A DNA stretch of 64,000 bases from Curtobacterium sp. MCLR17_007. GTDB taxonomy: Bacteria > Actinomycetota > Actinomycetes > Actinomycetales > Microbacteriaceae. The notes beneath the pieces were generated by a model, which was not told the DNA's origin, did no database searches, and saw only the letters and a program-made list of their open reading frames with translations. How positions within the stretch are numbered: the first letter of the stretch is position 1; every line of letters starts with the position of its first letter. The stretch lies in the NCBI RefSeq assembly GCF_003234655.2, contig NZ_CP126271.1:682001-746000 (forward strand). Reading direction: 5' to 3'. Made by a program: the position numbers and the translations under genes. Below are positions 15,858 to 26,525 of this stretch, piece after piece.

Positions 15858-16919
15858 ATGACCGGGGCCCACGAGATGTTCACCGCGCATCGGGTCGCCG
15901 CGAGCACGACCGTGGACGAGGCTGCCGCCGCGCTCAGTGCGGTGTTCCTCCCGGTCCAGATCTCCCGGTCGGAACCCGCCCCGGGCCTGCGCATGCAGCT
16001 GAACGCGCTCGCGGCCGGTCGGATCACGTTCGGCTACATGCGCTTCCGCGAGGCGGTCCGGCTGCGCACCGCGGAGCCGGTCAACTACCACCTCGACATC
16101 CAGGTCCGGTCGGAGATGACCATGCGTGCTGCGCGGGGGACGCGGTACCGGGGAACCGAGCAGACCGCCGGGGTGTTCATGCCGGGCCGATCGGTGGAGC
16201 TCGACTGCAGCAACTGGTTCGCGCAGGTCGCCGTCATGATCCCGCATCGCGACCTGCAGACCGAGCTGGAGCTCCTGCTGGACGCACCCATCTCGACACC
16301 GCCCGAGTTCGAGACCGAGTTCGACCTCTCGACCGACGGCGGGCGCGCCGTGTCGCGCGCCATCCGGCTCGTCGACGACGCCTCTCGGGGGACGCTGGGC
16401 CTCCTCGAACATCCGCTCGCGGTCCACAGTCTCGAGCAGGTGTTCCTGCACAGCCTGCTGCTCGGGCAGCCGCACAACCACTCCGCGGCGCTCGACATGC
16501 CGACCGGCGGATCCGGGGCCCGATCGGTCTCCCTCGCCGTCGAGCTCCTCCGCACCGACCCGGCGCGGCCGTGGACCGTCGGGGAGCTCGCGTCCGCGGT
16601 CTCGACGAGCGTCCGCAGCCTCCAGGAGGGCTTCCGACGGACACTCGACACCACCCCGACGGCCTACCTGCGACGGCTCCGGCTGGAACGGGCTCGCGAG
16701 GAGCTCGTCACCGCCCGCGCCGGCAGCGTCACCGTCTCCGAGGTCGCCGGTCGCTGGGGGTTCCTGCACGTCAGCCGGTTCGCCAGCGCGTACGCCGAAC
16801 GCTTCGGTGAGCTGCCGTCCGCCACGCTGGGGTGGACCTCCTCGTCGTCGCGCCCCGGGCAGCCCGCCGGTGGCCCGGGGCCGCGCGTCAGTCCGCGCGG
16901 CGGCGGTGGAGCTCGCTGA
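15858..16919 (+). CDS. AraC-family regulator, divergent from the phn-type operon
   Basis: The 353-residue protein has an AraC-binding-like sensor domain (about residues 20-210) and a C-terminal double helix-turn-helix with WTVGELASAVSTSVRSLQ and VSEVAGRWGFLHVSRFASAYAERFG. The ATG is preceded by TAGAGT and exactly six bases with no ribosome site, which predicts a leaderless mRNA. It starts 32 bp from the DUF1045 start and probably regulates that operon. The last 32 bases overlap the end of the convergent gene, and the C-terminus ends in a low-complexity Gly/Arg/Pro tail. Confidence 0.85.
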   Translation: MTGAHEMFTAHRVAASTTVDEAAAALSAVFLPVQISRSEPAPGLRMQLNALAAGRITFGYMRFREAVRLRTAEPVNYHLDIQVRSEMTMRAARGTRYRGTEQTAGVFMPGRSVELDCSNWFAQVAVMIPHRDLQTELELLLDAPISTPPEFETEFDLSTDGGRAVSRAIRLVDDASRGTLGLLEHPLAVHSLEQVFLHSLLLGQPHNHSAALDMPTGGSGARSVSLAVELLRTDPARPWTVGELASAVSTSVRSLQEGFRRTLDTTPTAYLRRLRLERAREELVTARAGSVTVSEVAGRWGFLHVSRFASAYAERFGELPSATLGWTSSSSRPGQPAGGPGPRVSPRGGGGAR

Positions 16920-17451
16920 GCAGGACGTCCTCCAGCGGTTCGAGTCGCAGCGGGCCGTCCGTCCGGAGCGCGACCCGGTGGACGACGGGGTCGGTGCCGC
17001 ACTGCGTCATGAAGTCGTCCAGGCGCGGGGTGCGTTCGTGGTCGACGAGCCAGACGTGCTCCCCGGCGCGCTCCACCCAAGCCCGGTTGGTCAGCGACCC
17101 GAACCGCAGTGCGACGACGTGGTCGAGCGGCACCGGGATCGCGATGGTGTGCGGGGTGCCGGGGACGAGGTTCTTCACCGGGGCCACGACGAGCGGTGCC
17201 ACGACGTCGATCTCGCTGCCGTCGTCGAGTGAGCCGCCGTAGCTGTCGTGGGCCTCCCATCCCCGGGGCAACGTCCCGCAGAACGCGTCGTCGAGGACGA
17301 ACCCCGTGAGGTGGACGTACGGCGTCCGTTCGATCTGTTCGCGCACGGTCAGCGTGATCGTCGGAAGGGTGTCTCCGACCGCGTCGTCCACCCACCACGT
17401 GAGCGCGTCGCCCACCGCGATGCTCGATCCGCTCCGGATGTGCTCGTCCAT
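16888..17451 (-). CDS. hypothetical protein, 187 residues
   Basis: I do not recognise the family. The protein begins MDEHIRSGSSIAVGDALTWW, is rich in beta-strand-like segments (ITLTVREQ, YVHLTGFVL, IAIPVPLDHVVALRF) and has no membrane segment or signal peptide. The ATG at 17451 follows GAGAGGGA. The 3' end overlaps the convergent AraC gene by 32 bp, which is unusual and suggests one of the two C-termini extended. No operon partner is evident. Confidence 0.65.
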   Translation of the reverse strand: MDEHIRSGSSIAVGDALTWWVDDAVGDTLPTITLTVREQIERTPYVHLTGFVLDDAFCGTLPRGWEAHDSYGGSLDDGSEIDVVAPLVVAPVKNLVPGTPHTIAIPVPLDHVVALRFGSLTNRAWVERAGEHVWLVDHERTPRLDDFMTQCGTDPVVHRVALRTDGPLRLEPLEDVLLSELHRRRAD

Positions 17452-17736
17452 GCCGTCCCTCTCGCTCACCAGCCACGGTCCGGCGGCGGCCCGTGGACTC
17501 CCGGAACCAGTTCCGCTCGCGGGTGCTGGTCCGAGCCTACGGAGCGGTTCACCAGCCGGCCCCTCGCCCCCGACCGTGCCTCCTGTCCGAGCCGCACCGG
17601 GGCGAGCAACGGTTCCCCTGGACGACGAGGATTGCCAACCTGAAACACTCGTCATGTTCCAGACCGTCCGACTGCATCGGCGCAGGTCTACCGTCGAACG
17701 CTGGATCGAAGACCGTCCACGTTCGAGGAGTTGCCG

Positions 17737-18312
17737 ATGTCGTCTGTCACGCCTCCGGGCTGGTACCCGGACCCGTCCGGCCGGTACGGGACCCGCTGGT
17801 GGGACGGCACGCAGTGGACGCAACAGCTCGGACCGCCGCTGTCGCAGATCCCTCGCCCGCGGATCGCTGACACCACGCGGACCGACACGGTCTTCGTGTG
17901 GGTGCTCGCGCTGCTCCCCCTGGTCACCGTGCCGCTGCTGCTCACCTACCAGCCGCACTTCCGGTACGAGTCCATCGGCCCGTCGCACATCCGGAGCATC
18001 GATCCGACGTCGATCTACACCGCCGGGTACCTGCTGGTGCAGGGAGCGAGTCTGCTCCTCTACGCCGCGAACGTGCTCCTGGCGTTCTTCGACCACCGTG
18101 CGCTGACCCGCCGCGGCGTCGTTCGCCCGTTCCCCTGGCCGTGGGTGTTCCTGTCCTCGATCGTCTACGTCATCGGCCGGTACGTCGTCGTGCGCAAGGT
18201 CGCCCCGGGGCGCGCGATGTGGCCGTTGTGGGTCCTCATGGCGGTGTCCGTCATCGGCGCAGTCGTCGGCATCACCCGGTCGGTGGCGCTGTTCCACCAG
18301 ATGCTCCTGTAG
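17737..18312 (+). CDS. DUF2510 membrane protein
   Basis: The 191-residue protein starts with the DUF2510 motif PPGWYPDPSGRYGTRWWDGT (residues 7-26), a Trp-rich module at the N-terminus of many actinobacterial membrane proteins. Four hydrophobic segments follow (FVWVLALLPLVTVPLLL, YLLVQGASLLLYAANVLL, VFLSSIVYVIGRYVV, VLMAVSVIGAVVGI). ATG 17737 was chosen over TTG 17731 because GAGGAG lies six bases upstream. The 285 bp before it contain no other gene that I can support. Function unknown. Confidence 0.8.
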   Translation: MSSVTPPGWYPDPSGRYGTRWWDGTQWTQQLGPPLSQIPRPRIADTTRTDTVFVWVLALLPLVTVPLLLTYQPHFRYESIGPSHIRSIDPTSIYTAGYLLVQGASLLLYAANVLLAFFDHRALTRRGVVRPFPWPWVFLSSIVYVIGRYVVVRKVAPGRAMWPLWVLMAVSVIGAVVGITRSVALFHQMLL

Positions 18313-18364
18313 CGGCGATCGATCACGCAGGGCGAGACCGGGCGGCTGGCCATCGCTGATCCGG

Positions 18365-18769
18365 TCAGCCCTGGAGAACCGCGTCCATCTTCTCGACGAG
18401 CCGCTCGAGCGCCGTGATGAGTCTCCGAGTACCTGCCAGCGTGACGCGCGCGGACGAGTACTGGTAGTTCGTCTTCTCGTCGACCAGGCGTTTGAGGTTC
18501 ACGCCCGGTGTGGTGTCGGGCGAGGTCGCGCGGTCGAGGAGCCGCTTCGCCTCGCGGTGGTCTTCCCCGTTGTGGTGCTCGCCGAGCACCGCCCCGCAGA
18601 TCGCATCGGACGCCGCGATCCCGCCGAGCACGGCGTTCGAACCCGCGGTCGTCCAGTCTGCCTGGACGTCGCACTCGACGAGCAGCCGAGCCGTCTCCAG
18701 GAACGACCGCGCGTCGTCGCGACGCACCCGGACGTCATGCGCGCTCATCGCCCTGGTCCGTGCGGCCAT
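18365..18769 (-). CDS. HEPN-like protein, partner of the MNT nucleotidyltransferase
   Basis: The 134-residue all-helical protein has the HEPN pattern DDARSFLETARLL, AASDAICGAVLGEHHNGEDH and REAKRLLDRA. It overlaps the upstream nucleotidyltransferase gene by one base within ATGA, the usual layout of MNT/HEPN pairs. The R-x4-6-H motif of RNase-type HEPN toxins is not obvious, so it could be a non-catalytic member. In known pairs the nucleotidyltransferase AMPylates and silences the HEPN toxin; whether that holds here is inference. Confidence 0.75.
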   Translation of the reverse strand: MAARTRAMSAHDVRVRRDDARSFLETARLLVECDVQADWTTAGSNAVLGGIAASDAICGAVLGEHHNGEDHREAKRLLDRATSPDTTPGVNLKRLVDEKTNYQYSSARVTLAGTRRLITALERLVEKMDAVLQG

Positions 18770-19371
18770 CAGATGAGGCCGCGCAGGTCGCTGCCCACGA
18801 TCGTGCGCGCGTCACGACGCCAGGACTCGATGAGCGGGTCAGCCTCGGCGACCATCCTCGACAGCTCTGCCCGCGAGACGTCGAACACCTGGCAGTCGTT
18901 GCCCGTCCAGCGCTCGACGTGCCCACCGAGCTCGACGGACAGGTGCTCGTCCGGATCGCCGGGGTAGATGACGGCCAGGTCCACGTCGGATTCCTCCGTC
19001 GCGTCTCCTCGTGCGACGGAACCGAACACCGCGACGGTGACGACGTCGACGCCGGACTGCTCGACGAAGTCCCGGATCCGCTGGTCGAGCAGCTGTGGGG
19101 CGTCGAGTGCCAGACGCAGGGCCGGCCACAGCACGTGGTCCTGGTTCACGTGGTAGCTCGAACTGTGCAAGCCACGGTCGACGGTGACGAGACCAGCCTG
19201 TTCGAGTTTGTCCAGAGCGCGTTTGATCCCGGTGTTGCCGAGGTCGGCGACGCGAGCCACCTGACGACCGGTCATGCCGGAGTTCGTGCGGGCAAGCACG
19301 CGGAGCGCTGCTGCCTGCGACGCTCCGACGAGCGATGTCAGCGGTGACGCCAGTTGCACGGGAGCCTCCAT
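18769..19371 (-). CDS. MNT-type nucleotidyltransferase with N-terminal winged helix (antitoxin-like)
   Basis: Residues 10-75 form a winged helix-turn-helix (ASQAAALRVLAR, MTGRQVARVADLGNTGIKRAL). The MNT domain follows with GSVARGD at 117-123 and the metal-binding D129/D131 in SDVDLAV. The fusion means one protein could both bind its promoter and modify the HEPN partner. ATG 19371 was chosen because the protein then starts just before the winged helix; an open frame extends to 19422 across the putative operator. The pair is a candidate toxin-antitoxin or stress module. Confidence 0.82.
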   Translation of the reverse strand: MEAPVQLASPLTSLVGASQAAALRVLARTNSGMTGRQVARVADLGNTGIKRALDKLEQAGLVTVDRGLHSSSYHVNQDHVLWPALRLALDAPQLLDQRIRDFVEQSGVDVVTVAVFGSVARGDATEESDVDLAVIYPGDPDEHLSVELGGHVERWTGNDCQVFDVSRAELSRMVAEADPLIESWRRDARTIVGSDLRGLI

Positions 19372-19380
19372 CCCGCCGTG

Positions 19381-19431
19381 TTGTACACGGATCCGGGTCA
19401 AGTGTACACAGAAGCAGGTCAACTGACCCGG
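19381..19431. promoter_or_regulatory. putative operator/promoter of the MNT-HEPN pair
   Basis: TTGTACAC (19381-19388) and the palindrome GTGTACAC (19402-19409) are flanked by the inverted pair CCGGGTCA (19393-19400) and TGACCCGG (19424-19431). On the minus strand TTGACC occurs twice as a possible -35. The sites lie 10-60 bp upstream of the MNT start, where an autoregulating winged helix would bind. Confidence 0.45.
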
Positions 19432-19491
19432 TCACCGGGCCAACCGACTCCGACCGCAAGCGAGGAGGCGACTCCGCGTAGGGTGCCGACC

Positions 19492-20118
19492 ATGGTCGAC
19501 GACGCCACCCCGCTGCTCCATGACGCCGTCCTGCTGGCCGGGGGACGCGCCTCCCGGCTCGGCGGCGTCGACAAGTCCGCGCTCGTCGCGGACGGCGCCA
19601 CCCTGCTCGACCACGCGCTCGCCGCGGCCTCGGGAGCGGCGCAGGTCGTGCTGGTCGGCGCGCGTCACGACGCACGCCGGGACGCCCAGGAGGCCCGGCT
19701 CGGCCCGCACACGATCGTCCGGACCCGCGAGGACCCGCCCTTCGCCGGCCCGGTCGCGGCCCTGGCCGCCGGGCTCGCCGCCGTGCCCACGGGCTCGGTG
19801 TGGACGCTGGTGCTGGCGTGCGACCTGGTCCACCCCGAGCGGGCCACCGCCCTGCTGCTCGACGGCGCCGGCGCGACCGCGCCGCGCGACGGGTGCATCG
19901 CGGTCGACGAGGACGGCCGACGCCAACCGCTGCTCGCGCTCTACCGCACGGAGGCGCTCGGCGATGCCCTCGACCGGCTGCGCGAAGCGTCGGGCGGCCT
20001 GGAGGACCTGTCGATGCGACGACTCCTGGCCGCGCTCGACCTGGTCGAGGTCCCGCTGCCGTCGGTGCTCTGCGCGGACATCGACAGCGCCGAGGACGTC
20101 GCCCGGCTGCTTGACTGA
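19492..20118 (+). CDS. mobA: molybdenum cofactor guanylyltransferase
   Basis: The 208-residue protein starts with LLAGGRASRLGGVDKSAL (residues 14-31), the nucleotide-binding loop of MobA-type transferases that attach GMP to molybdopterin. Also seen are DPPFAGPVAALAAGL and LACDLVHP. It lies just upstream of DUF6457, moeA, fdhD and a molybdopterin oxidoreductase, which fits. A TAGGGT hexamer lies seven bases before the ATG, with no ribosome site nearby, suggesting a leaderless mRNA. Confidence 0.86.
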   Translation: MVDDATPLLHDAVLLAGGRASRLGGVDKSALVADGATLLDHALAAASGAAQVVLVGARHDARRDAQEARLGPHTIVRTREDPPFAGPVAALAAGLAAVPTGSVWTLVLACDLVHPERATALLLDGAGATAPRDGCIAVDEDGRRQPLLALYRTEALGDALDRLREASGGLEDLSMRRLLAALDLVEVPLPSVLCADIDSAEDVARLLD

Positions 20119-20122
20119 ACCC

Positions 20123-20395
20123 ATGACCACCGACGACGTCCTCACGGCGTGGACGACCGAGCTCGCCGAGGCGCTCGGACTGCCCGACGACTTCCACCTC
20201 GACATCGACGTCGTCCTCGACCTGGCTCGTGACGCGGCGCACGGGGTGGCCCGGCCCGCCGCACCCCTGACCACGTTCCTGGTCGGCTACGCGGCCGGAC
20301 TGCGCGGGGGAGCGCCGGCGGACATCGCCGACACCGCGCGCCTGGCGACCGAGCGGGCGCTCGCACGCGGCACGGACGGCGACGCCGCCCGGTGA
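20123..20395 (+). CDS. DUF6457 small protein
   Basis: The 90-residue acidic protein (LTAWTTELAEALGL, FHLDIDVVLDLARDAAHGVARPAAPLTTFLVGYAAG) matches the small helical DUF6457 family that accompanies molybdenum-cofactor genes in actinobacteria and is sometimes fused to MobA. It lies four bases after mobA and overlaps the moeA start by four. Its biochemical role is unknown; context suggests an accessory function in cofactor synthesis. Confidence 0.75.
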   Translation: MTTDDVLTAWTTELAEALGLPDDFHLDIDVVLDLARDAAHGVARPAAPLTTFLVGYAAGLRGGAPADIADTARLATERALARGTDGDAAR

Positions 20396-21576
20396 CGTCG
20401 GACCTGTCCTGGACGGCGGCGCGCGACGAGGCCCACCGCCAGGGTGCGCTGTGCGCCGGGGCACCCGTCGCGGTCGACCTGACCGCCGCGCTCGGCCGCA
20501 CGCTCGCGGCCGACGTGCGCGCGCCGGGTGCCGTCCCGGGGCACGACGGTGCCGCCATGGACGGCTGGGCCGTCGCGGGCGACCCGCCCTGGAGGCTCGG
20601 CACGGCGATCGTCGCCGGCGCGGCCCCGTCGACGCAGACCCTCGAGTCCGGTCAGGCCCGCCCCGTCACGACCGGTGCGCCGGTGCCACCGGGCACGACG
20701 CGCGTGGTGCGGTCCGAGGACGCCCACGTGGACGACGCCGGACGGCTCGTCCGGCACGCCGCGACGGCTCGGCGGCACATCCGGCCCGCGGGCGAGGAGG
20801 TCGCGCTGGGCGACCTGCTGTTCCGCGCCGGCTCCGTGCTGACCCCACCCCGGGCGGCACTCGCGGCGGCGTCCGGCGTCGACCACGTGTCCGTCGCCGT
20901 CGCCCCGACCGTCCGGGTCGCGGTGCTCGGCGACGAGATCGTCGGTACCGGCGTCCCGCGCCCGGGACAGGTCCGCGACGTCTTCACCCACACCCTGCCG
21001 GGGATCCTCCGCGCGTTCGGCGCCGACCCGGTCGAGTCCTTGCGCGTCACCGACGACCGCGACGCCACCACGACGGCGCTCGCCGACAGCACCGCACGGC
21101 TCGTCGTCACCACGGGCGGGACCGCCGGCTCGTCGACCGACCACGTCCGCGGTGCCCTCGAGGCGATCGGCGCCCACCTGCTGCTCGACCGGGTCCAGGT
21201 GCGCCCGGGTCGCCCGATGCTGCTGGCGCGCCGCGAGGACACCCTGTACCTGTGCCTGCCCGGCAACCCGATGGCCGCGATGGTCGGCATGGTCCTGCTC
21301 GGTGCGCCGCTGGTGGCGGGGATGCTCGGTCGACCGGTCGCGAGCACGTCGACGGTCCGCCTGGCGGTCGACGTGCCCAACGACCGACCGGGTTCCCTGG
21401 TGCTGGCGTACGTCCGTGACGACCACCCGGACGGCGTCGCGCGGGCGGTCCCGGCGAGCCGGCAGACCTCCGCGATGCTTCGGGGCCTGGCGGACGCGGA
21501 CGGGCTGATGGTCGTCCCGACCGGCGGCGGGACGGCCGGGGACGTCGTGCCCACGCTGCCGCTGCCCTGGTCGTGA
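20392..21576 (+). CDS. moeA: molybdopterin molybdotransferase MoeA
   Basis: The 394-residue protein shows GHDGAAMDGWAV at residues 50-61 (the PHDxSAMDGY family motif), the VVTTGGTAGSSTDHV segment of the MoaB-like domain and CLPGNPMAAMVG, all diagnostic of MoeA, which inserts molybdate into adenylated molybdopterin. It starts with GTG overlapping the DUF6457 stop (GTGA). Its position after mobA and before fdhD makes a cofactor-to-enzyme gene series. Confidence 0.9.
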   Translation: MTSDLSWTAARDEAHRQGALCAGAPVAVDLTAALGRTLAADVRAPGAVPGHDGAAMDGWAVAGDPPWRLGTAIVAGAAPSTQTLESGQARPVTTGAPVPPGTTRVVRSEDAHVDDAGRLVRHAATARRHIRPAGEEVALGDLLFRAGSVLTPPRAALAAASGVDHVSVAVAPTVRVAVLGDEIVGTGVPRPGQVRDVFTHTLPGILRAFGADPVESLRVTDDRDATTTALADSTARLVVTTGGTAGSSTDHVRGALEAIGAHLLLDRVQVRPGRPMLLARREDTLYLCLPGNPMAAMVGMVLLGAPLVAGMLGRPVASTSTVRLAVDVPNDRPGSLVLAYVRDDHPDGVARAVPASRQTSAMLRGLADADGLMVVPTGGGTAGDVVPTLPLPWS

Positions 21577-21634
21577 TGCGCGTCGGCTGACCGTGGCCCT
21601 TGGTCCGCGCCCACCGGGGTGGTAGACCCGACCC

Positions 21635-22533
<899 letters not shown>

Positions 22534-22537
<4 letters not shown>

Positions 22538-24843
22538 CCGAGCAGCCCCCCGTCGACGACGTGACCGATGCCGACATGACCGTCGGCGAGCCGAAGGAGT
22601 GGGCAGCCGGCGTGCCGGGGGTCCTGCACTCGATGGACCCCGCGATCAAGCAGCTCGGCGTGGCCCGGACCCTCAAGCTCATGACCTCCCTGAACCAGAA
22701 GGGCGGCTTCGACTGCATGAGCTGCGCCTGGCCGGACCCCGACCACCGCAAGGTCGCGGAGTTCTGCGAGAACGGCGCGAAGGCCGTCACGTGGGAGGCC
22801 AACCCGGTGCTCGTGCCGCGGACCTTCTGGTCGGAGCACTCGATCACCGACCTGCTCGACAAGACCGAGTACTGGCTCGGCATGCAGGGCCGTCTGACCG
22901 AACCGGTGTGGAAGCCCGCCGGCAAGGACCACTACGAGCCCGTCAGCTGGCAGCGTGCGTTCGAGATCATCGGCGCGAAGCTGAACGGCCTGGCCAGCCC
23001 CGACGAGGCGTCGTTCTACACCTCGGGCCGCACCTCGAACGAGGCCGCCTTCGTCTACCAGCTGTTCGTCCGGGCCTTCGGCACCAACAACCTGCCGGAC
23101 TGCTCGAACATGTGCCACGAGTCCACCAGCCTGGCGATGGCCGAGACCGTCGGGATCGGCAAGTCCACGATCGCCTACGACGACTTCGAGGAGACCGAGC
23201 TCATCATCGTGATGGGCCAGAACCCGGGCACGAACCACCCGCGCATGCTCACCGCCCTCGAGGACGCCAAGCAGGGCGGCGCCGAGATCGTCGCCGTGAA
23301 CCCGCTGCCTGAGGCCGGTCTGCGGCGCTACAAGAACCCGCAGAAGGTCCGCGGCATCGTCGGCCACGGCACCCAGATCGCCGACCAGTTCCTGCAGATC
23401 CGACTCGGCGGCGACATGGCCCTGCTGCAGGCGATCTCGAAGCGCGTGATCCAGGCGGAGCAGGCCGCCCCGGGCACCGTCGTCGACCACGCCTTCATCG
23501 CCGAGCACACGAGCGGCTACGAGGACTTCGTCGAGCACGCCCTGCGGGTCGACGACGACGAGGTGGTCCGCGCGACCGGCCTGACGATCGCGGAGATCGA
23601 CGAGGTCGCCGCCCGCTACCTGAAGTCGAAGCGGACGATCATCACCTGGGCGATGGGCATCACGCAGCACACCAAGGCCGTCGACACCATCAAGGAGATC
23701 ATCAACCTGCTGCTGCTGCGCGGGAACATCGGCCGTCCCGGCGCCGGTGCCTCGCCGATCCGCGGGCACAGCAACGTGCAGGGCGACCGCACGATGGGCA
23801 TCTGGGAGCAGATGCCGGACACGTTCCTCGACGCCCTGGCCAAGGAGTTCCACTTCGAACCCCCGCGCGAGCACGGCGTCGACGCGCTCAAGGGCATCAC
23901 GGCGATGCAGCGCGGCGAGGTCAAGTTCTGGATGGGCATGGGCGGCAACCTCGTCGCCGCCATCTCGGACACGCAGCTCGCCGAGGCGGCGTTCCGCGGC
24001 ACCGAGATGACCGTCCAGGTGTCGACCAAACTCAACCGGTCGCACGCGGTCGTCGGTGACGAGGCCCTGATCCTGCCGACCATGGGCCGCACCGAGATCG
24101 ACGTCCAGGCGTCCGGCCCGCAGTTCGTCTCGGTCGAGGACACCGTCTGCTCCGTGCACGGCAGCCACGGCCAGGTCCCGCCGGTCGCACCAGGGCTGCT
24201 CTCCGAGGTCGCGATCGTCTGCGAACTCGCCCGCGCGACCCTCGGTGACCGCGTGCCGATCGACTGGTCGGCGATGCAGGCCGACTACGGCGTCATCCGC
24301 GACCACATCAGCCGCGTCGTCCCCGGTTTCGACGACTACTCGCGACGCGCAGGCAGCAAGGAGGGCTTCGTCCTGCCGAACGGCCCGCGCGACTCGCGCA
24401 CGTTCGAGACCGCGACCGGCAAGGCGATGATCACGGTCAACGAGCTCGAGCACGTCGAGCGACCCGAGGGCACGCTGCTGCTGCAGACGCTGCGCTCGCA
24501 CGACCAGTACAACACCACCATCTACAGCCTGAACGACCGGTACCGCGGCATCAAGAAGGGCCGGCACGTCGTGTTCGTCAACCCGCTCGACCTGGCTGAC
24601 CTGGGCCTGACGGACGGGCAGCTCGTCGACGTCACGACGGTGTGGCACGACGACGTCGAGCGGGTGCTGCACGGCTGGCGCGTCGTCGAGTACCCGAGTG
24701 CGCGCGGCTGCGCGGCCGCGTACTTCCCCGAGGCGAACGTGCTCGTCCCCCTGGACAGCGCCGCGAAGGGCAGCAACACGCCCGTGTCCAAGGCGGTCCC
24801 CGTCACCCTGATGCCGACGCGCGTGCCGGCCACCGTCGGGTAG
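22534..24843 (+). CDS. FdhF/YdeP-type molybdopterin oxidoreductase
   Basis: The 769-residue enzyme belongs to the YdeP/FdhF-like branch. It has [15 protein letters not shown] (C61, C64) near the N-terminus, [11 protein letters not shown] with C194 at the usual position of the molybdenum ligand, [13 protein letters not shown] and the C-terminal molydopterin-binding domain ending near [12 protein letters not shown]. The complete four-cysteine [4Fe-4S] spacing of classical formate dehydrogenases is not seen. YdeP relatives are linked to acid resistance in enterobacteria; the substrate here is uncertain. It is coupled to fdhD and followed by a palindrome. Confidence 0.88.
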
Positions 24844-24855
24844 CCGCAACCACAC

Positions 24856-24904
24856 GACGGAACGGGAGGCCCGTGGCGACACCGCCACGGGCCTCCCGTC
24901 CGTC
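24856..24904. repeat. long palindrome, copy 2
   Basis: A 49-bp inverted repeat with arms GACGGAACGGGAGGCCCG and its near complement; one extra A breaks the left arm. It lies between the convergent oxidoreductase and fucosidase genes and probably serves as a bidirectional terminator. Confidence 0.85.
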
Positions 24905-24920
24905 ATTCGTCACCATCGCG

Positions 24921-26525
24921 TCACTGGTGCAGGAAGTCCGTCCGCTCCGGGGTGACCGTCGGCGCGAGCCGGACCCGGACGACGGGTCCGGAGTCGACGC
25001 TGTCGACACCGTCGAGCTGTACCACGAGGGCGTCGGGACGCTGCTCCCACGCGACGTCGCCGTCGTGGCCCAGGACGGCGACCGACCGGATCTCGTGCCC
25101 GAGCAGTCCGGAGGCCGAGCCGAGCGCGCGGATGCGGGCCACCCCGTCGGCCGGATCGGCGAGCAGCGTCGCGTAGACGGCCTCGCCGGTGACGTCGTGT
25201 CGTGTCGTGAAGCGGACGTCCTCGGCGGTGTAGACGATGGCCTCGGCATCGACGAACGACCCGGCCGGACGGGTGGTCGGGCCCTCGCCCGAGATCGTCC
25301 AGGGGCGGGTGCCGTAGATCGCCTCGCCGTTCCGCGCCAACCAGGTGCCGATGCCACGCAGGATCCGGACCTCCTCCTCGGGCAGCGTGCCGTCCGGCTT
25401 CGGGCCGGTGTTGAGCAGCAGGACGCCGTTCTTCGCGACGACGTCGACGAGCTCCGCGACCAGGTCCCGCACGGTCTTGTAGTCGTGGCCCTCGATCCAG
25501 CTCCAGGCGGTCTTCGCGATCGCGGTGTCGTTCTGCCACACGGCCTCTGGCGTGCTGCCCATCGCACCACGTTCGATGTCGTAGACGGCGCTGCCGGGGG
25601 CGAAGGTCTCCCACTTGTAGTTGATGACCACCTCGCGCCCCCACTCGGCCGCACGGTTGTAGTAGTAGGCCGCCAGGGTGCGGACATAGGGCTGGAACGC
25701 GGGCTGCTCGATCCACCAGTCGAACCAGAGCACTTGCGGGCGGTACTTGTCGATCAGCTCGACCGTGCGGAGCAGCCAGTCCTCCAGGAACCGCTCGTTC
25801 GGAGCGGTCTCCTCGCGCTGCGCCGGGCCGTAGAAGTCGCTGTAGCGCTCGTCGAGCACGTCGGAGGCGAACTTCGTGCCGCCGTTCATGAAGAACCAGT
25901 GCTCGGCGCGGTGGGACGACGCCCCGCGGACCATCCACGCGGCGTCCGCGGCGACGAGCAGCTCGCCGAACACGTCGCGCTGCGGGCCGAGCTGCGCGGC
26001 ACTCCACCGCGAGCGGTCGGTGTCGTACATCGTGAAGCCGTCGTGGTGCTCGGCGACGGGGACGACGAACTGTGCGCCGGCCTCGCGGAACACCCGCACC
26101 CAGGCCGCTGCGTCGAAGTGCTCCATCGTGAAGGACGGGATGAAGTCCTTGTAGCCGAAGTCCGCCTGGCTGCCGTAGGTCTCGCGGTGGTGCTCGTACT
26201 CGGGCGTCCCGGCGCGGTACATGTCACGGGAGTACCACTCGTTGCGGAACGCCGGCACCGAGAAGACGCCCCAGTGGATGAAGATCCCGAACTTGGCGTC
26301 CTGGTACCAGAGCGGTGCACGGTACTGCTGCAGGGACTCCCACGTGGCGTCGTACGGGCCCGAGCGGACGACGTCGTCGACCGCTGCGAGCGCCGCGGTG
26401 TTGTCGGACACGTCGACGGGCTCGGGCAGGGTGGTCGGGTCGAGCGGGGTGAGCGGTTCGTGCACGACGTGCTCCGATCGGTTGCGCGGCAGCTCGGCGA
26501 CGGCGGTGTCGCGGGCGTGAGACAT
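24921..26525 (-). CDS. GH29 alpha-L-fucosidase
   Basis: The 534-residue protein matches GH29: KFGIFIHWGVFSVPAFRNEWY (start of the barrel), VAEHHDGFTMYD (158-169), VLWFDWW with the probable nucleophile D269, and LLLNTGPKPDGTLP. The acid/base residue is variable in this family and I cannot place it. A C-terminal beta-sandwich follows from about residue 420. There is no signal peptide, so it should act inside the cell on imported fucosides. The ATG at 26525 has only a weak AGG upstream, and the gene has no operon partner. Confidence 0.88.
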   Translation of the reverse strand: MSHARDTAVAELPRNRSEHVVHEPLTPLDPTTLPEPVDVSDNTAALAAVDDVVRSGPYDATWESLQQYRAPLWYQDAKFGIFIHWGVFSVPAFRNEWYSRDMYRAGTPEYEHHRETYGSQADFGYKDFIPSFTMEHFDAAAWVRVFREAGAQFVVPVAEHHDGFTMYDTDRSRWSAAQLGPQRDVFGELLVAADAAWMVRGASSHRAEHWFFMNGGTKFASDVLDERYSDFYGPAQREETAPNERFLEDWLLRTVELIDKYRPQVLWFDWWIEQPAFQPYVRTLAAYYYNRAAEWGREVVINYKWETFAPGSAVYDIERGAMGSTPEAVWQNDTAIAKTAWSWIEGHDYKTVRDLVAELVDVVAKNGVLLLNTGPKPDGTLPEEEVRILRGIGTWLARNGEAIYGTRPWTISGEGPTTRPAGSFVDAEAIVYTAEDVRFTTRHDVTGEAVYATLLADPADGVARIRALGSASGLLGHEIRSVAVLGHDGDVAWEQRPDALVVQLDGVDSVDSGPVVRVRLAPTVTPERTDFLHQ

